Positions 11,911 to 22,800 of a stretch of DNA of 64,000 nt are shown piece after piece (position 1 is the first letter of the stretch; every line of letters starts with the position of its first letter). The stretch covers positions 40,098,372 to 40,162,371 of the forward strand of contig CM040089.1 of the NCBI GenBank assembly GCA_022496805.1. Direction: 5' to 3'. Origin of the DNA: Pohlia nutans. Lineage: Eukaryota; Streptophyta; Bryopsida; Bryales; Mniaceae. Under the pieces are notes generated by a model. The model was not told the origin of the DNA and did no database searches. It saw nothing but the letters and a program-made list of their open reading frames with translations. Position numbers and translations under genes: made by a program.

Positions 11911-13339
11911 TATTACCAACATGATTAACCATTCACTCCGGAATTGGTTCAAGTCACACGGGACGGATGAAATGTGAAGTGGCGAAGAAATTACATTTCA
12001 TTCTTTGAGGTACGGTCACACGATTACACCTTCGTTGGGGTTACCTTCTTTTTTTAGTCCAATTAACCGTTCTTCAAAATTGATAAATTTTGTCTTCTAT
12101 AACGCTTTAGAGCTAAAACCCCTAAAATTCCAATATACTCTGCAGAAAATGTTTTTCTATCAAAATTCTTTTTATGTAACATCAGGAATTTCGGACCCCA
12201 CTGATTTTGCACGATTTCAGTGCGTTTATCGTTGAACACTGATTCCGCACGTCATACGTGCATTTAGAAGTGTCGTTATGGTACGGAAGTGACATGCATT
12301 ACTAGGATGTCGATGTAGTGTCTTTTCAATGATTATGAAAAAAGTGTTGTTTTCGCATGAAAGTCGTGCTTGACGGAATCCGTGCGTTAATCGTGTATCT
12401 ACATTACATGGCTAATAAGACACGGATAACATGCGGTTTTAGTTAATGCGGATTTAGTATCGTATACGTATCATATTAATGCCTTTTATTATATCTGTGC
12501 GATTACAGTATCTATTATAATGCACATTATTATCGTACGACATCCGTGTAGTTATCGTACAAGTTTTCAAGTTGAGAATGAGTGACTTATATTTCTCGAC
12601 ATCACTCACGTTCAAGGATGTGTTTTTGCACTACAGTAGCATGTCATACTTCTCGACAAAAAAAGTTTATAGTGTTTTAAAAATATTGATTTATTGATGA
12701 AATATAATAAATAGAGAAAATATCAAAAATATTTTAATATTCTCATTTGGAATCTATTGGAATCTTTCAAAATATTTTATGATATGTTGGAATATTCCAA
12801 GAATATTTCAAGAATCTTTTTAAATTATCCTTACGGTCTAATTTCCCAAAACATTTTTAGATCTTCATTTATAGAATTTAGAAGCAATGAACATTAAAAT
12901 TTCAATGAAATTACATTTTATATTTTAAGACTTCAAATTTGGTATTATTGGTTATCATTGTACTTTTCATCATGGGAGAAAAAAAATCGTACAGAAAAGG
13001 ACAACATTACTTTTTCAAAATAGTAAAATTTGTAACACGAAACAATGTAGAGGTGTTGTTTTTTTGAAAGTTTCCCTAGGCGGAGTTTGACTTGGATTGG
13101 CACGATTCAAATTGGCTATTTTTTGAAAGCATACTTGATTTCCTATTAGAAAATAATTATAATTTGATTTATTTTTTTATTTTTTTAGTCTCGGGCAGCT
13201 CATAAGGGGGCATCGACCAAAACATGATCTCTTGAAGCATTGCAAGTTAAATTGAGTTTAAAATCAGACTTCTTTGAACTCAATTTCAGCAACTTTTCAA
13301 AAAATAAAATTGCAAGAGCTTTTAATTGCTTGCTACAAC

Positions 13340-13930
13340 ATTCAAACCATTGAATTTTTTTTCTAGGTCTGAAAAAAGCTTGTATAATGGAGTGCAAAAA
13401 AAATTTGGAATAGAAAGAGTTTTTTACATTGCTAAAAACATTTAAAGTCTACTGAAAATTAAAAAACAACTAACAGCCTTTAAGATTTTGGCAAAACAAA
13501 AAAACAGTTCAAAAAAATTTGAATTTTTTCTTAGATATAAAAAAATGCTTGCATGATCTACTGAAAACAAAATTGGAATTTTTTTTTTACATCGCAAAAA
13601 AACATCCAAAGTTTGCATAAAAAAAAACTAACTCACAGCTACCACGATTTTGGCAAAAAATAAATAAATTCATAATATTCTGAAAAAAATCCTAGATATA
13701 GAAAAAGTCCTGCATAATCTAATGCAAAAAATAAATTGGAAAAAAAGTTTTTTTCACATTGTTAAAAACATTCAAAGTTCGCTGAAAAAAAAAAAAAACA
13801 GCTCACAGCCATGATCTGCCATCACGATTTTCGCCAAAAAAAAAAAAAATCAAAATATTCTGAAAAAATTTCAAGATATAGAAAAAGGCCTGCGTGTTGT
13901 AGTGCAAATTTTTTTTTGAAAAAAGAATTA
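13340..13930. repeat. Degenerate ~165-bp tandem repeat
   Basis: The motif CTGAAAAAA..TAGATATAGAAAAA..TGCATAATCTAATGCAAA recurs near 13,366, 13,530, 13,690 and 13,860 with runs of A and T between. Non-coding. Confidence 0.65.
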
Positions 13931-14014
13931 AATATACATGGCAAAAAAATTGCCAATGGTTATATTCCTTTATAATTATAAAAAAAATTCACTTGTTTGC
14001 ATCAAGACTTCTAG

Positions 14015-14085
14015 GTGGTTTAGTGGTTTAGAGTATGGTTTGTAATTAGGAGGTCTCGAGTGCGATTCCGGCCACCGGTGGTAGA
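14015..14085 (+). repeat. tRNA-derived SINE-like promoter remnant
   Basis: TGGTTTAGTGG fits a pol III A box, and GAGTGCGATTCC about 45 bp downstream fits a B box. A full tRNA cloverleaf could not be drawn, so a SINE head or tRNA relic is more likely than a working tRNA gene. Confidence 0.4.
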
Positions 14086-14839
14086 GCTCGGGAAACCGTG
14101 GTGGGCCCCACCGTGGTTTCGGGCAGCGTGGGTAGTTGGTTCGGGTAGCCCGAAATAATGTTCGGGTAGAGAAAAAAATATTTTTTAATTTTTTAATTTA
14201 ATTAATTTATTTATTTATTTTTCAATAAAGTTATTTTGACCAAATTTAGATATAGAAAGAAAAAAAAATCTAGATATAGAAAAGATGATGTCGCACGAAA
14301 AACACACTGAATCAGTGTGGCTTTAAACACGATTAAGACACGACATTTGACAACTGTACAGAGTGAAGAATTCGCACGTTTTCAATAGATGTATCAATCG
14401 TGTCGAATTAGTACTATATCCGCTTGTACGATCATGATGTCATATCAGTGCAGTTGCGATGAATGACGCAACGATGCGGAATCAGTGCGAAAAATACACG
14501 CACCCATGAAATATCGGAAATCGCACTGAAATCGTGCGAAATCAGTGGGGTTCGAAATTCCTGATGAAGCTCCAGAAGCATGCCATCATTACTTTGTTGT
14601 TCATCATTATTATTTACATCTTCACTAAAAACTTCATACTATTCTAAGATGTTTTGTAAATACTACGATTTTTTTTTTAAATACTTTGGAAAGCCTAATA
14701 AAATTTGTCTTTATATGAATATTTATGAAAAATTCAAGGTAAATTGGTTTAACAATACCTTATATGAGAAAAAAACTAGAAAACTATAATGTGAAGAATT
14801 GATGAGGTTTGACCGGGTAATGGTAGTGAAGACATTTAA

Positions 14840-15374
14840 CTCCTGAAAGCTTGAGGGATATTAGACAAAACATAGATGTGTTATAGTATATGCCTTCCAT
14901 ATGTTTGATGAAGTTTGGTTCAATAGATAAAGTGTAGGGCATCATCTCTACAAATTATCCGTACGGTCGAACTTCCAAAAATAACTTTAGATTTTGTTTT
15001 AATGAATTTTAATACATTAACCTTTGAAAATTAGTATTAACTCTAGTTTTGAGTTTTAGGGTTTAAAATTTAGCATGATTGGTTAAAGTTGGTTTATCTA
15101 TTGTAAACTTCAAAAAGAAATGATGGAGGGAACATCATTACTATCTCCAAATCGCAAGTTTTATACCACTAAGACAATGTTGAGGTGACCTACTTTGAAA
15201 AATTCTCCCGGGTGGCGTTTCACTCGGATTGTCATAATTCAAATTGCATTGGAAAGTAGACTTGATATAGTATTTTAAAATATTTTTTATTTTTCCAAAA
15301 AATAAGTTTTAAATTTGGGGCAGCCCATTAGATTCGGGCAGCAACTAGAAAATGGTCGTTTGGACGTTTAGGGG
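14840..15374. mobile_element. TTAA-flanked element
   Basis: Flanked by TTAA at 14,836-14,839 and 15,375-15,378; the ends read CTCCTGAAAGC and, on the other strand, CCCCTAAACGTCC. The 535-bp non-coding body is related to 41,415-41,947, sharing ACATAGATGTGTTATA near the left end and a GGGCAGC motif near the right. Confidence 0.8.
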
Positions 15375-15772
15375 TTAAGGATTAAATATATGACCTCGTT
15401 TTTGCAATGACATTTTAAAAATAGAGTCAATGGAATTTTGGCATCGTAAACCATTTGACATACTTCCACATTTGTAAATTTAGGAATATATGTACCAAAA
15501 ACACACTAAATCCAATCATTATTTCGAACAATAACTTCATAAGGGATAGCCACAAATTAAGATAACTTTCATTGAAGAAGTAATGGAAAAGACAAGTGAT
15601 TTTGAACTTGTTAATAGTCTAAAAATTGGACATTGAGACATATAAAGATCAATGGTAGCAGTTCCTGATCACTAACTCCTAAACGTCTAACCAATAAGAA
15701 TGTGGACTATGTGCAAAATCAAACAGATATTTTTCATCCTTCATTGATTTTTGCAATGTAGATTTTTGCAGT

Positions 15773-16513
15773 GTGGATGAGCCGGGAAGAGATTCAGGTG
15801 GGGTCACTGAGCCAGATGGAATGGTTGAAGGGGACGATGACACAAATGCAATGAATACGGAGGTCGGTTTAATCATGGCAACTATGCCAAATCCAGAAGC
15901 ACGACGGTACTTTGGTCCTCGCAGGGGGAGACCTTCGGCAGTGGCCGTGACAATGGTACCAAGGAGAAGAGTTGTGGTTGCTATGGATGGAGCAACAACC
16001 ACAACATCTACTGCAAGAGCTGAAGATCCTTTTCCACCGTTCAATTCGGAAAGTGACATCAGAGTTGGGCACTTTGTGGCTCTCACCGTAGAACCAGTAG
16101 AAGTGCGAGCTGGTGTACCGTTCTATGTGGGGAAGGTGCTGGAGTTTGGACAAGGCAAATGGGCTGCAAAGATGAAGGTTGTGTGGTATTGGCCCATGAG
16201 AGGACGGGGAATGCAAGACGAGCGGGAGTCTACTAGAGCGAGGTATATGAATTGCATGGAAGCATTTTGGGAGCCATCTGGTGAGGGACACGGATGGGTT
16301 GTCAAAGACGCGGCTATATTTTCATGGGAAAATGCACCAATAAGAACAAGGAGTGGACTTGTACATGAGAACAATGTGCCAGTGCATGGCGAGCTGACGG
16401 AGGCAAAGATCAAAATTCCAACAAAAGCAAAACCGCATTTGGTATAGTATATTGCACTACAATTGGAAGAGATGGACAACGAATGTTTGCAGAATGAACT
16501 TGATGCATATTAA
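15773..16513 (+). pseudogene. Gene B of two-gene element, copy 1 (terminal exon)
   Basis: The frame follows an acceptor-like TTTTTGCAG ending at 15,770; the first in-frame ATG is at 15,821. It is open for 224 codons to a TAG at 16,445-16,447, but the same frame goes on for 21 codons to a TAA at 16,511-16,513, ending LQNELDAY. Copy 2 ends MQNELDAY without that TAG, so the TAG looks like a recent nonsense change (GAA or GAG in the ancestor). Conserved blocks are MPNPE-R-YFGPR-GRPS, VALTVE, FYVGKV-EFG-GKWA-K-KV-WYWP, AIFSW and Y-NCMEA. The hydrophobic-aromatic block suggests a small beta-barrel reader fold (BAH- or Tudor-like), but this is a guess; the family is not recognised. Transcription runs towards the right TIR. 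Confidence 0.65.
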
Positions 16514-16910
16514 TAGGTTTAGTACGTCGTAGGAGACACATGATACTATGAGTTGCATTACGTAGCAGCAATAGCTGTATAGTATAGCGTAACGTGTATC
16601 ATTTGGTTGATTGTGCATGAGTGATTTGAATGACTTGATGTTTTGGTAGAAAAATGTCCATAACTTTGTATCCATTTTGACTACCTCCCTTAATACATTG
16701 GTTTGGAATAAATGGAGTACCAAATGCACCATTTTAAAATGCATGTGTGACCAAATTTTCTTGATTGGAGTAAGTTGAAACCCCCAAAATTCCCACTTTA
16801 ACACTTCCTAAATTCCCGGCCCGTAAAACCCACGAGTACCAAAATTATACCCCCCCGCAACTTGAAAAAGGTCAATTTCTATTCGACGGGCAACAAGTGC
16901 ATTGTCATAT

Positions 16911-16941
16911 GGCCAAGTGCAAAAATTCCTAATTCAGTGTT
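16911..16941 (-). repeat. Right TIR of two-gene element copy 1
   Basis: Exact inverted counterpart of 7999-8029. Just inside it AAGTGCATTGTC..ATGGCC lies in the same orientation as just inside the left TIR, making a subterminal direct repeat. Confidence 0.85.
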
Positions 16942-17084
16942 AATTATTGTGAGAATATTTGAATTATTGTGACTCGCACTAATGACAATAATCGGTGTAG
17001 TGCCCATAACTTTCATCCACATTCACACCAACCAAATTCACACTTCTATAGTGATGTGTACCCAAATTTTCAATTAAATAGTGT

Positions 17085-17275
17085 CATCCAGTACTATTAA
17101 ATTAATTACTTGGGTCTCAAAACCAATTTTGGTGCATAGGCATAATAGTGTATTCAAACTGAATGTCTTTTGAATGTCGAGGTTGGCGGTTTGATTCCTG
17201 GCTGGTAACCCCACCCTACCTGATGAAAAACCTTGCCGTGAGTTTGAAAAAAAAAAAAAACAAACAAACAAAAGT
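17085..17275 (+). repeat. SINE-like, tRNA-derived repeat with A-rich tail
   Basis: An A-box-like TGGTGCATAGG is followed about 60 bp later by a B-box-like GGTTTGATTCC. The unit ends in a run of A followed by CAAACAAACAAA. This order is typical of tRNA-derived SINEs; no target duplication was identified. Confidence 0.5.
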
Positions 17276-17618
17276 TTGAACGTCCTTCACTATGTATGCC
17301 TGTGTTTGTTGTCTTTACCCCACCAGGGGAGAGATTGCGGAAACGCTTCGTTTTCAAGGCGTTACATGGCTGAACAGTACAAACAAGGTGTAAAAGTAAA
17401 TCTAGGGTAAATACTAAGGCAGAGACTACGCGACTAGCTGCTTGTTTATTTTCCTCACAAGCATAATTATTGCAGGCTAGGATGGCCAGTTATTTATTAA
17501 AAGTTTGCAATCTAGTGAAGGTTTTCTTTTTTCTTTTTTTTCTTTTTTTTAAATTGGAAGAAAATTTGGGGGTTTGCAATCTCAAACTGCATAGGAGGGG
17601 TCTCCTCCCAGGGTGCAC

Positions 17619-17741
17619 TTACTAGTAAAAAAGATGGCATTGCGGCGGAGTTACCTAGGCATGTGGTGCCCAATTACACGCATCCACGGTGATTTTACAT
17701 GGGCATCTCCTTGGGGAGCGCCACCATTTCTATTAGTGACT
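17619..17741. mobile_element. Small CACTA-like MITE in foldback arm
   Basis: TACTAGTAAAAAAGATGGC at the left and the reverse complement of CACTAATAGAAATGGTGGC at the right form imperfect TIRs around about 120 bp of GC-richer sequence. The other foldback arm reads straight from TAAAGA into GTGCACC at this point (30,980-30,991), which supports a later insertion. The exact ends and target duplication are not clear. Confidence 0.5.
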
Positions 17742-17829
17742 CTTTATTAAACCTTGGAATCACGTGCGTTCATGACCCCCTTTAAAATATCCTTCGTATA
17801 ATTAGAATGTTCTTATATTTGTTCATGTA

Positions 17830-17950
17830 CAGTGACAAACAAATCTGAGTATTGATTTGAAACTTTTCCATTCAAACAACCATACCATGAGCATCAAAGG
17901 GCAAAGTCCAAAAGTGAATATGCAAAAGTTGTAGTATGCAACATATAACA
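17830..17950. repeat. Outer part of foldback left arm
   Basis: Reverse complement of 30,737-30,862 with only a few mismatches. It ends with AACATATAACA (17,940-17,950), the left copy of the target duplication of the adjacent retrotransposon. Confidence 0.9.
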
Positions 17951-18438
17951 GATAGATAGATAGAAACACCGACCCTTATGCAAGGCCGGCGTGAATGAAG
18001 TGTCCGTTCGTATTGTCAATGACCCGGTGCCCACTGGACAGAGGGACATTGGGACAAAACTACTCTCCCCTTTCGAGGATGGACACTATAGTAACCCAAA
18101 CAAAGTAACAGTAACAATACTCAAAAAATAGCAAATTAATGATGGTTAGGTGCTAGTCAGATAGTATAAAGGTATGTTTTGGGTTAGTTATTATCGCCAA
18201 GTCATGAGTTCTTTGGTTGGTTGGTGAAGGGCGTTGTATCACAATTATGTGGTCCGGGTTCAAAACCTATTGGGCTCGTTTGAGCAGTGATGTGATACAC
18301 ATGACTTGGTGCTGCTAGTGAGTTGTCATGGCAGGAAAGTTTATACCAACCAACCGGCCCTACCTATCCCTGAGACAAGATGAGCTAGTTGTTTGAGAAG
18401 AGTGTCTAGCAGTGGTTTTCACCACTACCCCCCCTCTT
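17951..18438 (-). other. 3' UTR of the Dualen-type element
   Basis: Shared with the truncated copy at 34,522-35,064. Just after the stop codon both have a small stem-loop (AGTGGT/ACCACT here). The element terminates in a GATA tetranucleotide run (17,951-17,963 on the plus strand). On the opposite strand at 18,203-18,275 a tRNA-like stretch carries a GGGTTCAAAACC box. Confidence 0.8.
18203..18275 (+). promoter_or_regulatory. Antisense tRNA-like (pol III box) sequence in LINE 3' UTR
   Basis: TTGGTTGGTGAAGGGC resembles an A box and GGGTTCAAAACC a B box. In the second copy (34,770-34,845) the B box is perfect (GGGTTCGATTCCC, a complete T-arm). It lies antisense to the retrotransposon in both copies, so it belongs to the element's 3' UTR. 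Confidence 0.5.
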
Positions 18439-19479
18439 TTAATGTACTACGTCTGTTGGTATTGTTTGATTATTCTCTATACGTCTTTTATGTAGAAGGA
18501 TAGATCCGGCATAATGTATGGCAATGGTATTTATTGCTTTGAATGTGTGTTTTATGGAGGTTTCGCAAATGTTGAATTTTGTTTCTAGTTGTTTCATTGA
18601 GGGGACGTGTGTGGTTCCTCTGGCTCCAGCTGTAATGACTATGATAGGATCTACTTTCCGACCTTGTTGTATGATGTCATTAATTAGAGGTTGGTATTTT
18701 ACAATTTTTTTGCCAATTGTTTCTGGTGAAAATCTGTCGTTTGTGTATGTGAATTCTATAAATTGTATGGTTAGGCTATCATCGGGGTTTAGGGGATGTG
18801 GACTTTGGTATGGGAGGCCTTTAATACATAGTATATCTGGTTTGAATCTGGCATTACATTGACATCTTTGTTGATTACAAGTACATTGTAATAACCATGG
18901 AGGAACTGTGTTTTCTTGTGGATTATTATTGAATGTGCCCGCATTCATGAGAGTGTAGCATCTTGATTTATTTGAGGATATTATTAATTTTCTTAATTCC
19001 CATACCGCTTCATTGTGTCTTTTGGTTCTTAGTGCGTGTATATGGTGCTGTTTGCATAATAAAAGTACATGTAGCCATGTATCTGCATCTTGTGATTTAC
19101 AGATGGGACATGTTTTTGAGGGGAATCTTTGTATGCCAAAAATTAATTGCTTTCTGGCATTTCCCATGTATTGACCGGTTCTAAATTTTAGTATGCTTGT
19201 TTTTTGTGAGTCTGTTATTTCTGGATTATTCCAAAAGTCATTGGACATTACGTTATCTATAATGGAGTTTGTTGTCCATTTGTTAATGTTGGAAAAGTCT
19301 TCTGCCAATATTTCTAGGTTATTTTCTCGGTCATGTTTCTTTATGTATTCTTCCAAACATCTAACTGGTCCTTTGTCTGGTCGTTTGATACGACCGGGCC
19401 ATGTGTCTTTTTGGAAGTAGTACGGTGTGGTATGTGCAAATTCGTGTGGATTTGTTGCAAATTGATAACCTCTTTTCAT
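18439..19479 (-). pseudogene. ORF2 C-terminal part: CCHC knuckle and restriction-like endonuclease
   Basis: A 346-codon frame. Residues 124-142 form CPIC..H..C (C-x2-C-x9-H-x4-C), followed by RHN at 154-156, the arrangement seen before the endonuclease of R2-type LINEs. A second cysteine cluster (C199, C201, C206, C208) precedes KPD (213-215), FIEFTY (240-245, E242) and K/Y-rich KIVKYQPL (258-265), resembling the P-D...D/E core of the PD-(D/E)XK restriction-like endonuclease, which nicks target DNA in early-branching LINEs. The start ATG overlaps the stop of the preceding RNase H frame as ATGA (19,476-19,479), i.e. a -1 change of frame. This is either a one-base deletion in what was one polyprotein or a reinitiation site. 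The spacing between PD and E is longer than in R2, so the exact catalytic set is inferred. Confidence 0.75.
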
Positions 19480-22400
19480 GTTCCTTCCTTTGCGAGTTGA
19501 TCTGCGTGTTCATTCCCGTTGATTTTAGCGTGTGCTTTAACTTTGTATATTGTGGTTGGTTGTGTTTGCTTTTTTAGCATTTTTAGCATTTCTTCTAATA
19601 TGGTTTTGTTGGCGTGGTTGTTTTGTTGGGTTGGGTGTTTTAATTGTGTGTTTAGAACGTGTATACAGTTGAGACAATCAGTAAAAATATGTGCAGGTTC
19701 GTTTATGTATTTAGTGGTGATCAGTGAAAGTGTTTCAAGTATGGCCATTAGTTCAGCTCTGAAGCATGTTTGTAGTCCATGCAGTCTTTTTGATATTTGT
19801 ACATCTGGTTTAGATGGGTTGTATATTCCATATCCTGCTTTTTCTTTTTTCCAATGGCCATCATTTGCTTCTTTGGGCGGTAAAAAGGAATCATCTGTGT
19901 AGTAGCTGTACTGTGGTAGGAATTTTAGTGTAGTGTTAATTTCGAAGTTTGGTAGGGGTATTATGTCAATGTTTTGTGGATTATTGTATGGTGGGTATAT
20001 TAGTTTGTTCCATTTTGTGCTTTTGTTAACTTTTGTGTTCGGCGGTGTGGGTGGTGCTGTTTGTGTATGGTATTGCGAAATTTGTAGATTTTCTATTGTT
20101 GTGTTTATGGTGTCTATCTGGTTTATTGTGCCAATGTTGTTGTTTTGATGGTGAATACACCATATGTGCATTGCAAGTGGTTCGTTTCTAATTTTGTTGG
20201 GTTCTATTGGTATTGTTGGTTCGTCATACGTAATGGTGTCCGCGGTAAAATGTATAATGGCGTGCGTATCCGGAAAGGGTCCGTTGTATGGTGATAGATT
20301 TTGGTACCAGTTGGTGTCTGGGATTGCTAAAATGGTGACAGTTTCAGGGTCTTGTTTTGCTGCTAGTCTTGCCCAATGTATTGCTTGTTGTGCTGTTTCG
20401 GCGTCACTTGGGTGTGCATATCCGATACCTTTCCATTTGTATTGAAAGGCTGTCCCTAGTGAGCCAAAAATCTTGTCTCTGGCAAATGTTGAGTAGAATT
20501 GGGTGGTTTTTATGGAACATGTTATTGGTGAGGAAAAGTATGAGTGTGTTATATTGAATGTTGTTATTAGTGTGTCTAGAATGTTAGTTGGAATGGTATG
20601 GTGTGGTGTTTTTATTGAACCTTTTTTGCTGTTTTTGTGTTCGTATCTTTGGTATAACCAAACTACTTCTGTTTCAAATGTTTGTATAGCAGGTAGTAGT
20701 CTGTGGATGTTGTATTTGTTGTTGTTATATTGTTGCCATAACCATTTAATTCTCGTAGTCGGAATGGTGGTGATGTATTTTCCGGTGTCGTTGTATATGT
20801 AGGTTTTGTCATTTTGTGTTTGAATGGTGCACTTGTTTGTGTTTATATCTCTTTCTGGGTTACATTCAATTGTGGATGTTTTAATGTAGGGAATTATTGT
20901 TGGAGATGGGACGTATCTTGTGTCTTTATTTTGTGTGGGTGTAAATTGTGTGTTTGTCATGTTTTGATAATGTCTATTTTGATATTCTGTGTAGTATTTT
21001 GTAAGTAAGTTTAGATTGTGGTGTATTACTGTTGGTAGGTTTAGTGGGAATAGTTCGCGTTGTTGTAACCATTTATTGTATGTTATGTGGTTTGAGTCTA
21101 TCCATTGGCATAAATAGGTGTTGTATTTTTTAGATATTTTATATTTGTCTTTTGTTGTAATTGTTTTGTGGTTTAATATTGTGCTAATGGGGAATCTTAT
21201 GGGGTCATTTTTTATGTTTTGTGGTGGTGCTGGTTGTTGCGGTTGAAGTGGTTGAGGGAATTGCACAGGGTTTGTTGGTGTTATTGGTATTATTTTGTGG
21301 TTATATATTTTATATTTTTCTTTTAGTGTGCGGGGTGGTAAATGTATTTGGCATGGATTTGGGCAATCTAGAGTACATTTTGGTTCACAAAAGAGTTGTT
21401 CTGCTATGTTTAGTGCACTTTTGTCTAGTTTAGTTGGATTTTGATAGTATATTTTAAATTCTTCTGGTGACATTAGTTTTGTGCCGTTGGGAAGGATGAT
21501 TTGTTTTATATTGTAAATTTTGTGTGCCATTAATTTATATAGTAATTTGATGGAGAGTTTTGGGTCTAAGTGTAGGAGTTCGTTTATGACTGTGGATGGC
21601 CATTCTCGTTCTAGTTCGGTCATGTGGAGTTGGAAGTTTTCTTCTGTGCTTTTTAGGTGTATACCACCTGCTGTTTTCAAAAGGAATAATGTTCGTGTTG
21701 TAGGTGATGTAATGCAATCTTGGCGTTTAATTCTTGGGATGTCTTCGGCACCACCGGCTTTAGCAAGTATGTGTTGTATTAGTCCTTTATATATTATTCC
21801 TAGTCTCCCTTTGTCGTTAAGTGCATTTCGAAGTTGTTCACCAATGCATCTAAGGTAGGCATTTTTTAAAGAGAAGGCTTCTAGTCCAAATAAATCATGA
21901 GGTAGTTGTGTTATTATGTTTGCAGTGCTTTTGGGTAGTCCACATATTGTTTTTTGGATTGCAATAATTTTCTTATCAAGTTTTTTAATAGTTGGTAGTG
22001 AATATGGGACTGCAAAGAAGTTGTAGGCTATGCCTGCTCTGATTACTGTGTCCACCATACTGATTCTTTGTTTGATAGTGGCAGGGCATTTTGATAGTTG
22101 TTTACATTGGTCTATTATTTTAGTAGTGGTGATATGTGTTTGGAGTTTCCATTTTAGTGATGGCACTAATTGTATGCCCAAGTAGACATAAGGTTCATTT
22201 TGATGGAGTACTGGTAGAGTTTGGTCTCTGTAATTGATTTTTTGGTTTGTCATGTGGGTTTTGAATTTGTTTGGTTGCATTTTGGATTTATTTGGACAAC
22301 CGGTGACGGCACATTTTGTGACTCCCAAGTCCATGCCTGCCCATTCACAGAATTTGTCAATTTTGTTAAGTTGTATTTGTAGTGATTTTGTATTATTTGA

Positions 22401-22800
22401 TATAGTTGCTAGATCGTCTGCGTATGCTGCGGAGCTGATTTTAATTTTTGATGTACCAAATGTATATCCATTTTCTCCTCTTTGTAACCACCTCAAGAGT
22501 GGTTCTAGAAAAATTAAGAAGAGATATGGACTAAGTGTGTCCCCTTGTATGGTACCTCTTTGAATCGGTATTGGTTTTGTTTTGCCGAAGTGTTCTCCGA
22601 TAAATACAGTGTTTGAGTGGGAGTATATGTTTCCTACTAGCTTTACTGCATCTGCCCGGAATCCAAGATCTTCCATTATAGCTAAGAGTCTTGCATGGTC
22701 TAAAGAGCCAAATGCATTTTTGAAGTCTATATATAGTAGATATATGTCTTGATTTGTAAATTTTGCGTCTTCTAGTGCTGCAATGAGGAGTTGTAGTTGT
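19476..22800 (-). pseudogene. ORF2 middle part: reverse transcriptase and RNase H
   Basis: Open for about 1,100 codons without a stop. Reverse transcriptase motifs in order: YIDFKNAFGSLDH (A, about 22,740-22,700), QGDTLSPYLF (B), AAYADDLA (C, catalytic YADD at 22,424-22,413), CAVTGCPN and YLGIQL. A long linker of several hundred residues rich in Pro, Asn, Thr and Ile follows. RNase H (about 19,900-19,480) shows YYTDDS, FRAELMAILETL, IFTDCLNCIHVL and HADQLAKEG, giving the D-E-D-D residues plus the KAHA histidine. Upstream the frame is lost at about 22,800 within ERRK, where an AAAA run appears to lack one A; the aligned reading resumes KTRQLQLLIAALEDAKF. A LINE ORF2 performs target-primed reverse transcription. 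Confidence 0.85.

Larger units (their letters stand above)
12183..14563. mobile_element. 2.4-kb TIR transposon nested in copy 1
   Basis: The ends are about 42-bp inverted repeats with two differences, starting CAGGAATTTCG and containing CCCCACTGATTT and GCACGATTTCAGTGCG. The subterminal regions (12.2-12.6 and 14.29-14.56 kb) carry many variants of CACTGATTCCGCACG in both orientations, the kind of clustered sites that hAT and CACTA transposases bind. The interior has a degraded copy of the TTAA family of 14,840-15,374 (about 12.75-13.2 kb) and a degenerate tandem repeat. AT lies on both sides of CAGG..CCTG, so either a 2-bp duplication or a longer palindromic end is possible. No transposase ORF. 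Confidence 0.75.
7999..16941. mobile_element. Large two-gene TIR element, copy 1 (8.9 kb)
   Basis: Inverted 31-bp ends at 7999-8029 and 16,911-16,941 start AACACTGAATTAGGAATTTT and run into GCACTTGGCC. Copy 2 (41,997-48,461) has TIRs of the same length and core. Inside, in order: gene A remnant on the minus strand, a 142-bp tandem array, a TATA-like box and donor, a GC-rich hairpin block, a T-rich block, a nested 2.4-kb transposon, a nested TTAA element, and gene B on the plus strand. AATT lies on both sides, a possible 4-bp duplication, although the flanks are themselves inverted (7.83-8.0 and 16.94-17.01 kb), so this may be coincidence. No transposase is recognised. It appears non-autonomous and decayed. 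Confidence 0.8.

Noticed and set aside
14015..14085. Functional tRNA gene
   Set aside because: A and B boxes are plausible, but the acceptor and anticodon stems do not form.
15679..16479. Minus-strand frames of 115-140 codons opposite gene B
   Set aside because: Complement of the conserved plus-strand gene. In copy 2 it is the plus-strand frame that is conserved.
8388..16513. Genes A and B as ordinary host genes
   Set aside because: The same pair in the same orientation recurs inside a second TIR-bounded copy at 42-48 kb.
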